This document shows positions 53,803-61,463 of a DNA stretch of 64,000 nt, piece after piece. Both the position numbers and the translations under genes were made by a program. The notes under the pieces were generated by a model, which did no database searches, was not told where the DNA came from, and saw nothing but the letters and a program-made list of their open reading frames with translations. The stretch's first letter is position 1; the number at the start of each line of letters is the position of its first letter. This DNA is from an uncultured Oscillospiraceae bacterium (GTDB lineage: Bacteria; Bacillota_A; Clostridia; Oscillospirales; Acutalibacteraceae), in assembly GCA_910589395.1 (NCBI GenBank), contig CAJUTL010000010.1, positions 1-64,000 on the forward strand. The letters run 5' to 3'.

Positions 53803-54400
53803 GAAAAAAATCCGGGCAGGCGATTCACTTCCCATCTGTCATTCTGAGCCGCAGGCGGAGAATCTCGTCTTCCATTTCCTGAGTGAAAGGGAAATGGACG
53901 AGATTCTTCGTCACTTCGTTCCTCAGAATGACAAAGGAGGGAGCTTGTTCTTCTCCAACGGCTAGTTCGTTAAATTATAATTTAGCGATGATCCGCTCAC
54001 TTCCCACCTGTCATCCTGAGCAGAAAGCAAAGCGAGCTTTGCTTTCTCAGCGAAGGATCTCGTCCTTGACCTTTTCCAGAGAATGAAGAGCGAGATTCTT
54101 CGTCAAGAAAGCTATGGCTTTCTGCGTTCCTCAGAATGACAGAAGGACGGTTAGTACGCTGAATTCATCTCAACTAACAAACAGTAGTAACCTCTTGCCT
54201 CCCCTTGTTCCACAAGAGGAGGTGGCATGCGTAAGCATGCCGGAAGGGATCTAGCACACGCAGAGACTACCATAGAATCGCCAGCTCCTGATCCCCTCAG
54301 TCAGCCTATCGGCGACAGCTCCCCTTGCTTTGCAAGGGGAGCCTAAGGGCGTTGCTAAACCATAATTTACCGCTTGCCCTTCTTTCTAAATTTCTAATTG
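53803..54400. repeat. Intergenic mosaic: two family A, one family C, one family B element
   Basis: No gene. Family A at 53834-53932; family C AAATTATAATTT at 53972-53983; a second family A at about 54008-54143, both arms of which carry extra stem-loops (gaaagcaaagcgagctttgctttc and aagaaagctatggctttct); a family B element at about 54193-54352 ending 'aaggggagcctaagggcg'; and an 'aatttctaattgctaatt' string at 54388-54415. Confidence 0.85.
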
Positions 54401-55089
54401 CTAATTACTAATTGCTTTTTTCGCTGTCAGCACCACGGTGCTTTCCTTTCGCCAGACCTCTTTTACTTCCCGGAAGCCGGCGGCCAACAGCATTTTCTTT
54501 TGGTTTTCCACCGTACAGGGGGTGTCGTAGTGATATTCCTTTTCCCTGTCCAGGCCCTGCTCCCGCTTTAAGCGCTCATATTCCGCGAAGAAGAAATCCT
54601 CTGTGCCCTGGGGGTCCTCCACCTCTTCCGCCGGGATCATATAATCGCATTCCACATAGACGCCGCCCGGCTTTAAGGAGCGAAGGATCCGGCGGTACAG
54701 CTCTGTTTTCACCTGGTGGGTATAGTGGTGCAGCGTCATCACCGTAAGAGCGCCGTCGTACCGGTTTTCTCCCATGTCGAAATCAAAGTAGCTCATCCGG
54801 TGTAAAAGAAGCTTCTTATCGGGGTATTTCTTTCGGAGCAGGCCCAGCATTTCCCCGGAAAGATCGATCCCGTTACCCGCACCTCGGGGAAACGCTGAAA
54901 GACAGTTTCCAGCTCCAATCCCGTACCGATCCCCAGATCCAGGAGCTCCTTACACCCCTCCGGCAGATACAGCGCCGGAACGTGTTTGCTTTCCAGTCCG
55001 CCGCCGATATGCCCGGTGTGCACCTCGTCATAGCTTTTACTGCGGGCGTCGAAAAATGCTCCCATTTCTTCCAGTCTCTGCTCTTCCAT
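54401..55089 (-). pseudogene. Class I SAM methyltransferase split by a frameshift
   Basis: Two reading frames together give one methyltransferase of about 228 residues. The first (from ATG 55089) has the SAM motif 'LLDLGIGTGLELE' and runs to 'EVRVTG'. The second begins in effect with 'IDLSGEMLGLLRKKYPDKK' and runs to 54401 ('YDGALTVMTLHHYTH', 'RILRSLKPGGVYVECDY'). They join in frame if one base is added near 54868-54872, where 'ggatcgat' should read as Gly-Ile-Asp. It follows the TetR gene by three bases and is in its operon. It may be a true one-base deletion or a sequence error. Without the shift it would be an ordinary small-molecule methyltransferase; substrate unknown. Confidence 0.8.
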
Positions 55090-55092
55090 ACT

Positions 55093-55662
55093 CTATTCCT
55101 TTTCCTTTCTTTCCTGTGCGAGAAAAGCCGCGAAGGCCTTTCTCAGCAGCTCCTCCGCCTTCTCCCGCGGCAGATCTATTTCATTTGATAAGACCTGGGA
55201 AGCGATCCCGTGAGAATACAGCCAGAAATTCAGGAAAAGGTTTTCGGCCCCTTCCTCCGGCAGCCCGGTGACCCGCCCGGCGTTTTCTATGGTTTCCCTG
55301 TTCCATTCCGCCCGGGCGATATCCTTCAGGCTGCTTCCCGCCATATTGCGAACCAGAAACAGCGCCCGAAACACCTCTTTTTCCGCCCTCGCGAATTCCA
55401 CATAGGCCATTCCCTGAGTGAGAAGCCGGTTTTCCGGCTTCATTCTGGCGTTCATAAACTCATCGTACACCCGGTCCATGGCAAGCCGCAATTCCTGCTT
55501 CAGGGCCTCCATATTTTCATACAGGCGAAACAGCGGCTGGGTGGAGCGCCCCAGCTTTTTGGCGAGAGCCCGGGCATTCACGCCCTCTATTCCCTGCTCC
55601 CGCACCAATGCCAGCGCCGCTTCCATGACCTGCTCCCGTGTGATCTTCGACTTCGGCGGCAT
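55093..55662 (-). CDS. TetR family repressor
   Basis: 189 residues. N-terminal TetR helix-turn-helix ('ITREQVMEAALALVREQGIE', 'NARALAKKLGRSTQPLFRLY') and a helical ligand-binding C-terminal domain with no enzyme motif. GGAGGG precedes the ATG. The promoter has perfect consensus and a 34-bp palindromic operator overlaps the transcription start, so autorepression is expected. The cotranscribed methyltransferase gene is presumably its target. The ligand is unknown. Confidence 0.9.
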   Translation of the reverse strand: MPPKSKITREQVMEAALALVREQGIEGVNARALAKKLGRSTQPLFRLYENMEALKQELRLAMDRVYDEFMNARMKPENRLLTQGMAYVEFARAEKEVFRALFLVRNMAGSSLKDIARAEWNRETIENAGRVTGLPEEGAENLFLNFWLYSHGIASQVLSNEIDLPREKAEELLRKAFAAFLAQERKEKE

Positions 55663-55680
55663 AGCGAGCCCTCCTTTTTT

Positions 55681-55714
55681 AAAATAACATTCGTTACGTA
55701 ACTTATGTTATTTA
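55681..55714. promoter_or_regulatory. Palindromic operator for the TetR repressor
   Basis: A near-perfect dyad centred at 55697.5: AAAATAACAT..GTTACGTAAC..ATGTTATTT, with one mismatched position either side of the central 10-bp palindrome. It lies directly after the -10 box of the tetR promoter. Confidence 0.8.
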
Positions 55715-55742
55715 TTATAACTGCGTTTCTTCCCTTTGTCAA
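55714..55742 (-). promoter_or_regulatory. Perfect sigma-A promoter of the tetR operon
   Basis: Minus strand TTGACA, 17-base spacer, TATAAT. Confidence 0.88.
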
Positions 55743-55854
55743 GGTAAACTCTGCCCAGTTAAAAAAGGTTGGAAGACACTGCTTCGGGAGCCTTTGAAAC
55801 GCAGGGTTTTTCAGAGGTCTGTTTTAGATTTTCGCAGGAAAAGCGCCCCCTTTC

Positions 55855-55883
55855 TTGACCCTGAGCGAAAGAATGGATATAAT
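55855..55883 (+). promoter_or_regulatory. Promoter of the GT4-CsaB fusion gene
   Basis: TTGACC, 17-base spacer, TATAAT, 28 bases before the ATG at 55912. It shows that in-frame sequence from 55855 is promoter rather than coding DNA. Confidence 0.82.
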
Positions 55884-55911
55884 AAAAAGAAAAACGGTTT
55901 GGAGCGGCTTT

Positions 55912-58146
55912 ATGAAAGTGATCCATTTGATCGGCGGCGGGGATTCCGGCGGCGCAAAGACCCACGTGCTCAATCTGCTGAGAGAGCTGAACAATTTCAT
56001 CGACGCGCGGCTGGTGTGCTTTCGGAAGGGAGATTTTTCCGAGGACGCGGAGCGTATGGGAATTCCCATCGATGTGATCGAATCCGGCAACCCCGTTGTG
56101 GGCCTGCGGGAGCTGAAAAAGCTGATCGGCAAGGAAAAAATCGATATTATCCACTGCCACGGCGCCAGGGGGAACCTGATGGGGAACCTGATCAAAAAGC
56201 ACCTGGGAGCTCCGGTGGTCACCACGGTACACAGCGACTACCGTCTGGACTATTTGGGCCGGCCGGTGGCCAGGCTTTCCTATGGCACCACCAACATGCT
56301 GGCTTTGCGCCGGGTAAATTACTATATCGGCGTATCCGACCCCATGACGGATATTCTCATTGAGCGGGATTTTCCCGCCGACCGCATTTACACCATTTAT
56401 AACGGCATCGATTTCAAAACGCCGATTTCCACCGTGCCGAAGGAGGAGTATCTGCGCTCTTTGGGGGTGGATTACCGGGAAGGCGATGTGGTAGCGGGCA
56501 TTGCCGCCCGGCTGAACCCCGTGAAGGATTACCCCACCCTTTTGCGGGCCATGAAGCTTGCCATCGCCAAAAACCCCCATCTTCGCCTGGTGGCCGCCGG
56601 AGACGGCGAGGACCTGGAAACGCTCACAAAGCTGGCGGAAGCCTTGGGAATCAAGGACCGGGTGTGCTTTGCCGGATGGGTAAAGGACATGAATTCCTTT
56701 TACCACGCCATCGATATCAACCTTCTGACCTCCCTCTCCGAGACCTTCCCCTATGCGCTGACAGAGGGAGCCAGAATGCACCGGGCCACCATCGCCTCCC
56801 GGGTAGGCGGTGTTCCGGTGCTGATCGACGATGGAAAAAACGGGCTGATCTTCACCCCCGGCGACGAAAACCAGCTGGCAAGCTGCCTCATTCAGCTGGC
56901 AAATGACAAGGCTCTCCGGGATGAAATGGGAGAGCGGCTGTATCAAAAGGCCTCCACTGAATTTTCCATTGACCGCATGGTAGAGCACCAGCTGGAGATC
57001 TATGAAAGCATCTTGGAGAGGGAACAGAGAAAGCGGGAAATGCAGGGAAAGCGGGACGGCGTGATCATCTGCGGCGCATACGGCCACGGAAACGCCGGAG
57101 ACGACGCCATTTTGAAATCCATTATCCAATCGGTGCAAAGACTGGACCGACATATTCCCATTACCGTGCTGGCAAAAAATACAGAAAGCATTAAAAAGCG
57201 TTACCGGGTCGATTCCATTCACACGCTGAATGTACCGAAAATGCTGCTTGCCATGCGAAAATCGAGACTCTATATCAACGGCGGCGGTACTCTGATCCAA
57301 AACGCCACCAGCCACCGAAGCCTGTGGTACTACCTTTTCACCCTGCGGGCGGCAAAGCTTTTGGGGAACAGGGTGGATATGTACGGCTGCGGCATTGGCC
57401 CTGTTACCGGGAAAAAGGATATTACCCTGGTCAAAAAAGTGCTGGAGCGCTCTGCCGACATTATCACCCTGCGGGAGCGGGATTCCATGGAGGAGCTGCA
57501 AAGCTTCGGCGTGAAAAATCCCGAGATCCTTTTGAGCTCCGATCCCGCGCTGGCGCTGGAGCAATGCTCCCCGGAGGACACGGAGCTTTACCTGAAAAAG
57601 CATGGCTTGACCTCTCAGGGACATTATCTCTGCTTTATGCTGCGCACCTGGTACGGCTTTGCGGAAAAGGCGGAGGCCTTCGCGAAATGCGCCCAGTACG
57701 CCTATGACCTGTACGGCCTGACCCCCGTGTTCCTTTCCCTGAATATCTACCACGACACCGCCGCTGCGTTACAGGTGATCGAACATTTGGACTGTCCCTA
57801 TCATATTCTGGACGACGGCACGGAGCCGGAAATGCTGATCTCCGCCCTTTCCCACATGGACGTGGTGGTCTCCATGCGGCTGCACGGGCTGATCCTTTCC
57901 TCCCTGAGCGGGATCCCGCTGGTGGGCGTTTCCTATGATCCGAAAATCGGCTCCTTCCTGAAATATTTGGGCTATGGAAGCTGTACCCAGCTTTCTGAGG
58001 TGACGGAGGAGGGCCTGCTTGCCGATTTGGACGAGGCGGTAAAGCAGATCCCGCAAAAGGAAGATCTGCGAAAGCATGCCGCCCGGCTGCAGGCAGTGGA
58101 AAAGAGAAACAGTGAGGCCGTTGAGAAGCTTTTGAACAACGAGTAA
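55912..58146 (+). CDS. csaB: Glycosyltransferase (GT4) fused to CsaB pyruvyl transferase
   Basis: 744 residues from the ATG at 55912 (GGAG seven bases upstream). Residues 1-~375 form a GT-B glycosyltransferase of the GT4 type ('HLIGGGDSGGAKTHVLNLL', 'GIAARLNPVKDYPTLLRAM', 'SETFPYALTEGARM' at ~277-290). Residues ~382-744 form a polysaccharide pyruvyl transferase ('GAYGHGNAGDDAILKS' at ~388-403, 'YINGGGTLIQNATSH', 'VSMRLHGLILSSLSGIPLVG'). CsaB adds ketal pyruvate to the secondary wall polysaccharide, the ligand of SLH domains; four SLH proteins are encoded in this window. The fused GT4 may build or extend the same glycan. The gene is monocistronic; the usual free-standing CsaB is about 360 residues. 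Confidence 0.9.
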   Translation: MKVIHLIGGGDSGGAKTHVLNLLRELNNFIDARLVCFRKGDFSEDAERMGIPIDVIESGNPVVGLRELKKLIGKEKIDIIHCHGARGNLMGNLIKKHLGAPVVTTVHSDYRLDYLGRPVARLSYGTTNMLALRRVNYYIGVSDPMTDILIERDFPADRIYTIYNGIDFKTPISTVPKEEYLRSLGVDYREGDVVAGIAARLNPVKDYPTLLRAMKLAIAKNPHLRLVAAGDGEDLETLTKLAEALGIKDRVCFAGWVKDMNSFYHAIDINLLTSLSETFPYALTEGARMHRATIASRVGGVPVLIDDGKNGLIFTPGDENQLASCLIQLANDKALRDEMGERLYQKASTEFSIDRMVEHQLEIYESILEREQRKREMQGKRDGVIICGAYGHGNAGDDAILKSIIQSVQRLDRHIPITVLAKNTESIKKRYRVDSIHTLNVPKMLLAMRKSRLYINGGGTLIQNATSHRSLWYYLFTLRAAKLLGNRVDMYGCGIGPVTGKKDITLVKKVLERSADIITLRERDSMEELQSFGVKNPEILLSSDPALALEQCSPEDTELYLKKHGLTSQGHYLCFMLRTWYGFAEKAEAFAKCAQYAYDLYGLTPVFLSLNIYHDTAAALQVIEHLDCPYHILDDGTEPEMLISALSHMDVVVSMRLHGLILSSLSGIPLVGVSYDPKIGSFLKYLGYGSCTQLSEVTEEGLLADLDEAVKQIPQKEDLRKHAARLQAVEKRNSEAVEKLLNNE

Positions 58147-58695
58147 GCTATAAAGATGCTGAACAGTAGTGACGCCTTCGGTGCAATGAAGGAAGGACGA
58201 GATTCTTCCAAAAAACAAAGCTTGCTTTGTTTTTTGTTCAGGCAATGACAGGTGGAAAGTAAACGAGAGACCACTAAATTATAGTTTAGGGGTTTCCGCT
58301 ATTCGTCAGCCCGCCAAATTCCAATTTGCCGCACAGTTCCCTCGTGTCATCCTGAGGAACGAAGAATCTCGACCTGAAAGCCCTTAAAAAAGATTCAAAG
58401 GGCAAGATTCTTCGCGGCAGCAAAGCTTGCTTTGCCAGAAAAGCGAGGCTGGCTTCGCTTTTTGCTCAGGAATGACAGACGGAGAGTGAGTACCTCGCCG
58501 TTGGTCAGGTCGGAAACCAGTCTCCTGCACCAAACAGCTTCTCGAGTGGGTGCAGCGGCACAAGCGTTGTAACCAACGCTGCAAATTCCTATTTACCGGC
58601 TGTTTCTCTTTTCTCTTCCTCGCGCCACTATGTGGTATTTTCGCTGTCTGGCATCTACTATCCAATATTCTGGCTTTCAAGGAATATAAAACAAA
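58147..58695. repeat. Intergenic mosaic: two family A elements, two family C units
   Basis: No gene. A partial family A with a nested stem-loop (aaaacaaagcttgctttgtttt) at 58185-58256; family C AAATTATAGTTT at 58276-58287 and AAATTCCAATTT at 58316-58327; a longer family A at about 58343-58482 with two nested stem-loops (gcaaagcttgctttgc and aaagcgaggctggcttcgcttt); and a hairpin cgttggt/accaacg spanning 58499-58580. Confidence 0.8.
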
Positions 58696-58741
58696 GAAAA
58701 AGCCCGCCGCCTTCGGAAATGAACCAAAGCGGCGGGTCTTA
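58696..58741 (-). terminator. Terminator of the histidine operon
   Basis: On the minus strand acccgccgctt pairs with aaggcggcggg and is followed by ctttttctttg. It overlaps the stop codon of the last gene, so it is the end of the his transcript. Confidence 0.82.
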
Positions 58742-59422
58742 TTTCTTTTTTGCGATGATCAGGAAATGGTGCTCTGTATTTTCCGCAAAACCACGTTTCT
58801 GAAGTTCCTCTTCGTACCAGTGAAAATCGCTTTCCATACGATCCGAAAAACTTCCGAAACGCTTTTTTGCATAGCCCCGCAATGCTTCCTCTGAGAAAAA
58901 GCGCACATTAGGATACGCCTGGTTCCGATACATGATCCGAAACCCGGCCTTCGAAAATTTCGGCGCCTGGTTTTCCAGGTTCCAGTCTATTCTGATATCA
59001 CTTTCCCCCGGCAGCAGGCGCCGGCGCAGAAGGGCGCTGTCTTGTCCGCCTCTTTGCTGAGTGAGAAAAAAACCGCTTTTTTTCAGCACCCTGTGCACTT
59101 CCGACAGTTCATAAGGCCCGCCGTTATCAAGAAGCAGATCAAAGCTGTTATCGGGAAACGGCAAAGAAGCAGGATTTTCCTGCCGCTTTACTTTCACGCC
59201 GGAAGAAACCAGCCGTTTTATCGCATCTTCCGGCTGCCCCTGCCCACACGCCGCAAAGCAAAGCTCTCGGGGGTGGCGCAGAGACAACAGGAATTCACCA
59301 TCGTCCGGCGACAGATCCAGCAGGTGATCCCCCGGCTTCAGAAAATCCAATACCTTTTCCCGCCAGCTCCAAGGCAGCGGCTCCTGTTTCCAGGAGGATA
59401 CGTTCCAAGAAAGATCGCTCAT
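58739..59422 (-). CDS. SAM methyltransferase at the end of the his operon
   Basis: 227 residues. A class I methyltransferase fold with a degenerate motif I ('LLDLSPDDGEFLLSL'), 'LPFPDNSFDLLLDNGGPYEL' as motif IV/post-I region and 'VHRVLKKSGFFLTQQRGGQD'. It resembles Methyltransf_11-type enzymes; the substrate is unknown. Its start overlaps the hisE stop by four bases (ATGA), so translation is coupled to histidine biosynthesis genes. It is not a known histidine-pathway enzyme. The terminator overlaps its stop codon. Confidence 0.8.
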   Translation of the reverse strand: MSDLSWNVSSWKQEPLPWSWREKVLDFLKPGDHLLDLSPDDGEFLLSLRHPRELCFAACGQGQPEDAIKRLVSSGVKVKRQENPASLPFPDNSFDLLLDNGGPYELSEVHRVLKKSGFFLTQQRGGQDSALLRRRLLPGESDIRIDWNLENQAPKFSKAGFRIMYRNQAYPNVRFFSEEALRGYAKKRFGSFSDRMESDFHWYEEELQKRGFAENTEHHFLIIAKKK

Positions 59423-59742
59423 GTGTTTTTGTCCACCTGATGAAAGGTTTTCAGGTTGCCCTGCTTTTGGCTTCGGCGGGCAAGCTCCGCTTCCACAGCC
59501 TCCAAGGGAATATTTTCATTCACCATCAGCACGGTAAGGTGATAGAGCAGGTCGCTGAGCTCCAGCACCGTTTCCTTGGGGTCGCCGTTTTTGGCAGCAA
59601 TGATGGTTTCGCTGCATTCCTCGCCGCATTTCTTCAAAATCTTATCCAGCCCCTGCTCAAACAGGTAGCAAGTGTAGGAGCCCTCTGCTTTTTCCGATTT
59701 CCGGGAAAGGACGGTCTCATATAATTCCCGCAATACGTTCAT
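59419..59742 (-). CDS. hisE: Phosphoribosyl-ATP diphosphatase
   Basis: 107 residues from 'MNVLRELYETVLSRK'. All-alpha MazG-like fold with the acidic metal-binding helix 'KCGEECSETIIAAKNGDPKE' and 'ELSDLLYHLTVLM'. It catalyses the second step of histidine synthesis, hydrolysing PR-ATP to PR-AMP. The ATG at 59742 overlaps the hisAI stop by four bases; longer in-frame sequence upstream only overlaps hisI and is rejected. It is separate from HisI here, whereas HisIE fusions are common. Confidence 0.94.
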   Translation of the reverse strand: MNVLRELYETVLSRKSEKAEGSYTCYLFEQGLDKILKKCGEECSETIIAAKNGDPKETVLELSDLLYHLTVLMVNENIPLEAVEAELARRSQKQGNLKTFHQVDKNT

Positions 59743-60839
59743 ACGCTCTGTTCCTCTTTTCGTTCGGGGTCCGGGGTAAGCCGCTGGAAGAAGCAGCTGT
59801 GGTTCCCGGTATGACAGGCCGCGCCGGTTTGCTTGACCCGCAGCAGCAGAGTATCGTCGTCGCAGTCGGTATAGGCGCTGACGATCTTTTGAATATGGCC
59901 GGAGGTTTCCCCCTTGTGCCACAGCTGCTTTCGGCTGCGGCTGTAGAACCAGGTTTCTCCCGTCTCGAAGGATCTTTTCAGGGATTCCCGGTTCATATAG
60001 GCCAGCATCAGCACCTCATCGGTTTCGTCCTCCTGCACGATCACCGGCAGCAGCTCGGATTTTTGAAAGTAGCGGTCGATTTCATCGTCTACGGCGGAAG
60101 CCGTTTTCGGGCGCTTCTGGGAAACCTTGTGGCAGGCAATGATCGCCGCCCGCAGATCCAGAGCGCCGTTATAGACAGAGCGCCCGGCAATGGCGCCGTA
60201 AAGTCCCAGGTCGTGCAGCGCCACAAGATCCAGCAGGCTGCTGACGCCGCCGCTGGCAATGATATTGCAGCTTACCGCCTGGTTCAGCTTATCCAGCATG
60301 ACCAGGTTCGGGCCGTTCATCATGCCATCATGAGAAATATCAGTAAAGATGATATAGGAAACGCCCGCGTCCTCCATGCGTCTGGCAAGCTCCAGATATC
60401 CAATTTCGCTTTGCTCCGTCCAGCCCTCGGCGGCAGCTTTTCCGTCCAGGGCGTCGATCCCCACGGCGATCCTTTTCCCATAGGCCTTTACCGCTTCCCG
60501 CACAAAGCTTGGGTCCCGCAGGGCCACAGAGCCCAGCACCACCCGGCTGACTCCCTGCTCCAGATACCGCTCCACCGTTTCCCGGGTCCGAATGCCTCCA
60601 CCCACTTGAATGTGAACGTCGGTATTTTGCAGCACCTGTAAGATGGAATCCGTGTTTTTGGGCTTTCCGTCCTTCGCGCCGTCCAGGTCCACCATGTGGA
60701 TCCAGTGAGCGCCCTGCTCCTGGAACCGGCAGGCGGTGGAAACGGGATCGGGCGCCACCACTTCAGCGGTACTGTAATCTCCCTGATACAGCCGGACGCA
60801 TTTTCCGTCCTTCAGATCAATGGCCGGTAACACGATCAT
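59739..60839 (-). CDS. hisA: HisA-HisI fusion protein
   Basis: 366 residues. Residues 1-~240 are HisA, the ProFAR isomerase TIM barrel (Asp8 in 'PAIDLKDGKCVRLYQGDY', Asp129 in 'VGIDALDG', 'FTDISHDGMMNGPN'). Residues ~251-353 are HisI, PR-AMP cyclohydrolase ('VLMLAYMNRESLKRS', 'TWFYSRSRKQLWHKGETSG', 'YTDCDDDT' with Cys326, and zinc ligands Cys342 and Cys349). The joined enzymes catalyse successive steps, opening the PR-AMP ring and then isomerising ProFAR. HisA-HisI is an uncommon pairing, since HisI is more often fused to HisE or placed after HisF. GGGGGAGAAGCT precedes the ATG. Confidence 0.93.
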   Translation of the reverse strand: MIVLPAIDLKDGKCVRLYQGDYSTAEVVAPDPVSTACRFQEQGAHWIHMVDLDGAKDGKPKNTDSILQVLQNTDVHIQVGGGIRTRETVERYLEQGVSRVVLGSVALRDPSFVREAVKAYGKRIAVGIDALDGKAAAEGWTEQSEIGYLELARRMEDAGVSYIIFTDISHDGMMNGPNLVMLDKLNQAVSCNIIASGGVSSLLDLVALHDLGLYGAIAGRSVYNGALDLRAAIIACHKVSQKRPKTASAVDDEIDRYFQKSELLPVIVQEDETDEVLMLAYMNRESLKRSFETGETWFYSRSRKQLWHKGETSGHIQKIVSAYTDCDDDTLLLRVKQTGAACHTGNHSCFFQRLTPDPERKEEQSV

Positions 60840-60858
60840 AGCTTCTCCCCCCCTTTTT

Positions 60859-61443
60859 TTACAAAACGCCCTTGGACGACAGAACCGCGCTTTGATCCCC
60901 GGACAGGCTGATGGCGTCCTTCAGGGCATGGGCCGCGGCTTTAAACAGCGCTTCGATCATGTGATGGGAGTTTTTGCCGTATTTGCACTCCAAATGCAGG
61001 GTAAGCCCCGCGTTTACGGCAAAGGCGCGGAAAAACTCCTCTGTCATACAGGTATCGAAATCTCCCACCCTTTCCTGGGGGAACTCGCCCCGGAATACCA
61101 GGTAGGACCTGCCGCTGAAGTCCGCCGCCGCGAAGGCCAGCGCCTCGTCCATGGGGATAAAGGCGCTGCCGTACCGGCAGATCCCCTGCTTGTTTCCGAG
61201 AGCCGCCCTAAAGGCCTGCCCCAGCACAATGCCGGTATCTTCAATGGTATGGTGGCAGTCCACCGCCCAATCGCCCACCGTCTTCACGGTAAGGCCCAGA
61301 CCGCCGTGAACCGCCAAGGCGGTGAGCATATGGTCAAAAAAACCTACTCCCGTGGAAATTTTGCTTTCGCCGCCGTCTAAGGACAGCGTAACGGAAACCT
61401 CGGTTTCCTTTGTTTCCCGGTGAAGCTCCGCATACCGTTCCAT
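60859..61443 (-). CDS. hisB: Imidazoleglycerol-phosphate dehydratase
   Basis: 194 residues from 'MERYAELHRETKETEVSVTL'. The monofunctional bacterial form, with 'GVGFFDHMLTALAVHGG', 'DCHHTIEDTGIVLGQA' and 'GKNSHHMIEALFKAAAHAL' supplying the manganese-binding histidine pairs. It dehydrates imidazole glycerol phosphate. AAGGAAACCGGT precedes the ATG at 61443; the 18 in-frame residues before it overlap the hisC end and are not used. Between hisC (20 bases) and hisAI (19 bases). Confidence 0.96.
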   Translation of the reverse strand: MERYAELHRETKETEVSVTLSLDGGESKISTGVGFFDHMLTALAVHGGLGLTVKTVGDWAVDCHHTIEDTGIVLGQAFRAALGNKQGICRYGSAFIPMDEALAFAAADFSGRSYLVFRGEFPQERVGDFDTCMTEEFFRAFAVNAGLTLHLECKYGKNSHHMIEALFKAAAHALKDAISLSGDQSAVLSSKGVL

Positions 61444-61463
61444 ACCGGTTTCCTTCTTTCTGT

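Noticed and set aside
55759..57753. A 664-codon open frame opposite the GT4-CsaB gene
   Set aside because: Antisense shadow; the plus-strand gene has promoter, ribosome-binding site and two recognisable domains.
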